From assembly GCA_007922195.1 (NCBI GenBank), contig ML682014.1, forward strand, positions 2,218,011 through 2,282,010: a stretch of 64,000 nucleotides of DNA. Reading direction: 5' to 3'. This DNA is from Podocnemis expansa (Eukaryota > Chordata > Testudines > Podocnemididae). The position numbers were made by a program, and so were the translations under genes. Positions 63,050 through 64,000 of this stretch are shown piece by piece. Position 1 is the first letter of the stretch, and each line of letters opens with the position of its first letter. The notes under the pieces were generated by a model. The model was not told the origin of the DNA. It made no database searches and worked only from the letters and a program-made list of their open reading frames with translations.

Positions 63050-63920
63050 CCCCACTCCACAGCGCGCTGCCAGGAGGGACAAGCCCTGCTCCTGCACGTG
63101 ACTCCGCTGCCGCTGGGGGCGCTGTGCTGGGGTGGCGGCGCTCGTGCCGTCGCTTGACCCGGACGAAATCGAACCCCGGCTTGCAGAACGTTCGGGCGAG
63201 TCAGCTGATGCCGCTGACGTAGCAGGCACCTCCCCCAGCGCAGACAGCGGTGGGGGGGGGTACGACACGCGCGCCTGGGGAATTGGGCAGGGCCGGAAGC
63301 GAAGGAGGCGGGGGGCGCCGGCTCCTAGAAGCGTCACGTGGCCGCCCTCTGGTGCAGGCGGCGCGCGGGCGGCCGTTGGGGTCTTCCTGCCCCTGGGGCG
63401 GGCGGCGCGCGGGCTCCTAAGCAGTTCGGTCGCCTCGCCTGCCGCAGCGTTCGGCAGGGAGCGTTGCCAAGCGGACAGGCAGCGCCACGGGCAGCTATGC
63501 CGGGGTCTTGAGGCCGGCCGGCCGACCGGCGTGAGGCGGCTGCCCTGCCCTTTGCCCTCCACCGCGCGGCGGCGGCGGCGGCGGCCAACATGGTGGGTGA
63601 ATCGCTCCGGCCGCGCGGCCTTTCCTCATCCCCTCGCTGGCGGGGTGGGGGCTGAGCCGGTCTCTCGCCCCCGCCTGCAGGAGGCGGCGGTGGCGGCCGG
63701 CCGGGCGGGTTAGGCGCGGCCTGTCTGTCCGTCCCTCAGGCCGAGTCGGGCGGGGAGCGGGAGGCCCCATCCGGCGGCGCTGGCGGGGCCTGGGGGCCGA
63801 GCTGGGCCTGGCTGGAGCCTGCGGCGCGCAGCACGAGGCGCGGCCCCGCCGCGTGAGCTTCAGGTTGGCGGGCCCGACCGCACCTGCTGGCTGCAGCCTT
63901 CGCTGGGCCTGGGGTCACCA
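63050..63920 (+). promoter_or_regulatory. CpG-island promoter of the right-hand gene
   Basis: CpG-dense and GC-rich throughout, with two CACGTG E-boxes (63095-63100 and 63335-63340) and a GGC repeat just before the ATG at 63590. No TATA box. Probably the promoter of the gene next to ACADM. Confidence 0.8.
63590..63592 (+). CDS. RABGGTB: Minimal first coding exon (ATG only), probably RABGGTB (partial)
   Basis: In the sequence gccaacATG followed by GTGGGTGAA, the ATG is directly followed by an acceptable splice donor, so exon 1 may supply only the initiator Met. RABGGTB, beta subunit of Rab geranylgeranyltransferase, is the downstream, same-strand neighbour of ACADM in other amniotes. I recall its first coding exon as very short, but this is from memory. 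The enzyme adds geranylgeranyl groups to Rab GTPases. The rest of the gene lies outside the window, so the call rests on synteny, the CpG island and the ATG/donor. Confidence 0.45.
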
Positions 63921-64000
63921 GGTATCAAAGCCTGGAAGAGAGGGCAGGGAAGTATGGAAAGGAGGACACACGGAGAAAATGTAGTATTAATGTGATAGTC

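Noticed and set aside
63132..63713. 193-residue plus-strand reading frame across the right CpG island
   Set aside because: GC-rich DNA lacks stops in all frames; several overlapping frames of similar length exist on both strands and none has recognisable domains.

Overview
The window is vertebrate nuclear DNA: spliced genes with GT-AG introns, three CpG-island promoters and many transposon remnants. CR1-type LINE ends, a MIR-like SINE, hAT and PIF/Harbinger elements, DIRS-like and Penelope-like remnants, and a palindromic repeat that I associate with turtles together suggest a non-avian sauropsid, most likely a turtle. That placement is inferred from repeat content and was not tested by any search.

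The only complete gene is ACADM (mitochondrial medium-chain acyl-CoA dehydrogenase), plus strand, 16835-46915. It has 12 coding exons that join in frame to 422 codons. Both acyl-CoA dehydrogenase signatures and the catalytic glutamate (Glu402) are intact. At the left edge a minus-strand first exon (227-263) fits the N-terminus of an SLC44-family choline-transporter-like protein, probably SLC44A5, which lies head-to-head with ACADM in other amniotes. At the right edge a CpG island with a minimal first exon (ATG followed at once by a splice donor, 63590-63592) fits RABGGTB, the usual downstream neighbour. The order SLC44A5(-) ACADM(+) RABGGTB(+) would be the conserved amniote arrangement. The two flanking assignments rest largely on synteny.

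Layout: 1-640, CpG island and first exon of the left gene. 640-16600, intergenic DNA with hAT, CR1 and another LINE, MITEs and several copies of a palindromic repeat, ending in a G-rich minisatellite that holds a 400-base assembly gap. 16600-17080, ACADM CpG promoter and exon 1. 17100-27000, intron 1 with a dead Harbinger transposase and a 2.3 kb hAT element. 27028-46915, exons 2-12, with introns carrying hAT, CR1 and DIRS-like remnants. 46916-63000, 3' UTR and intergenic DNA with a 2.1 kb hAT element, a Penelope-like GIY-YIG remnant and LTR-like sequence with tandem repeats. 63050-64000, CpG promoter of the right-hand gene.

The most interesting signal is a dispersed palindromic repeat. Four copies have clean 10-13 bp target-site duplications and a fifth has an 11 bp duplication with one mismatch. 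Their arms carry a hammerhead-ribozyme-like core: CTGATGA, a short GTGGG/CCCAC stem, then GAAA and a minimal third stem. A decayed Penelope-like endonuclease lies in the same window, which suggests that these are non-autonomous relatives of Penelope-like elements.
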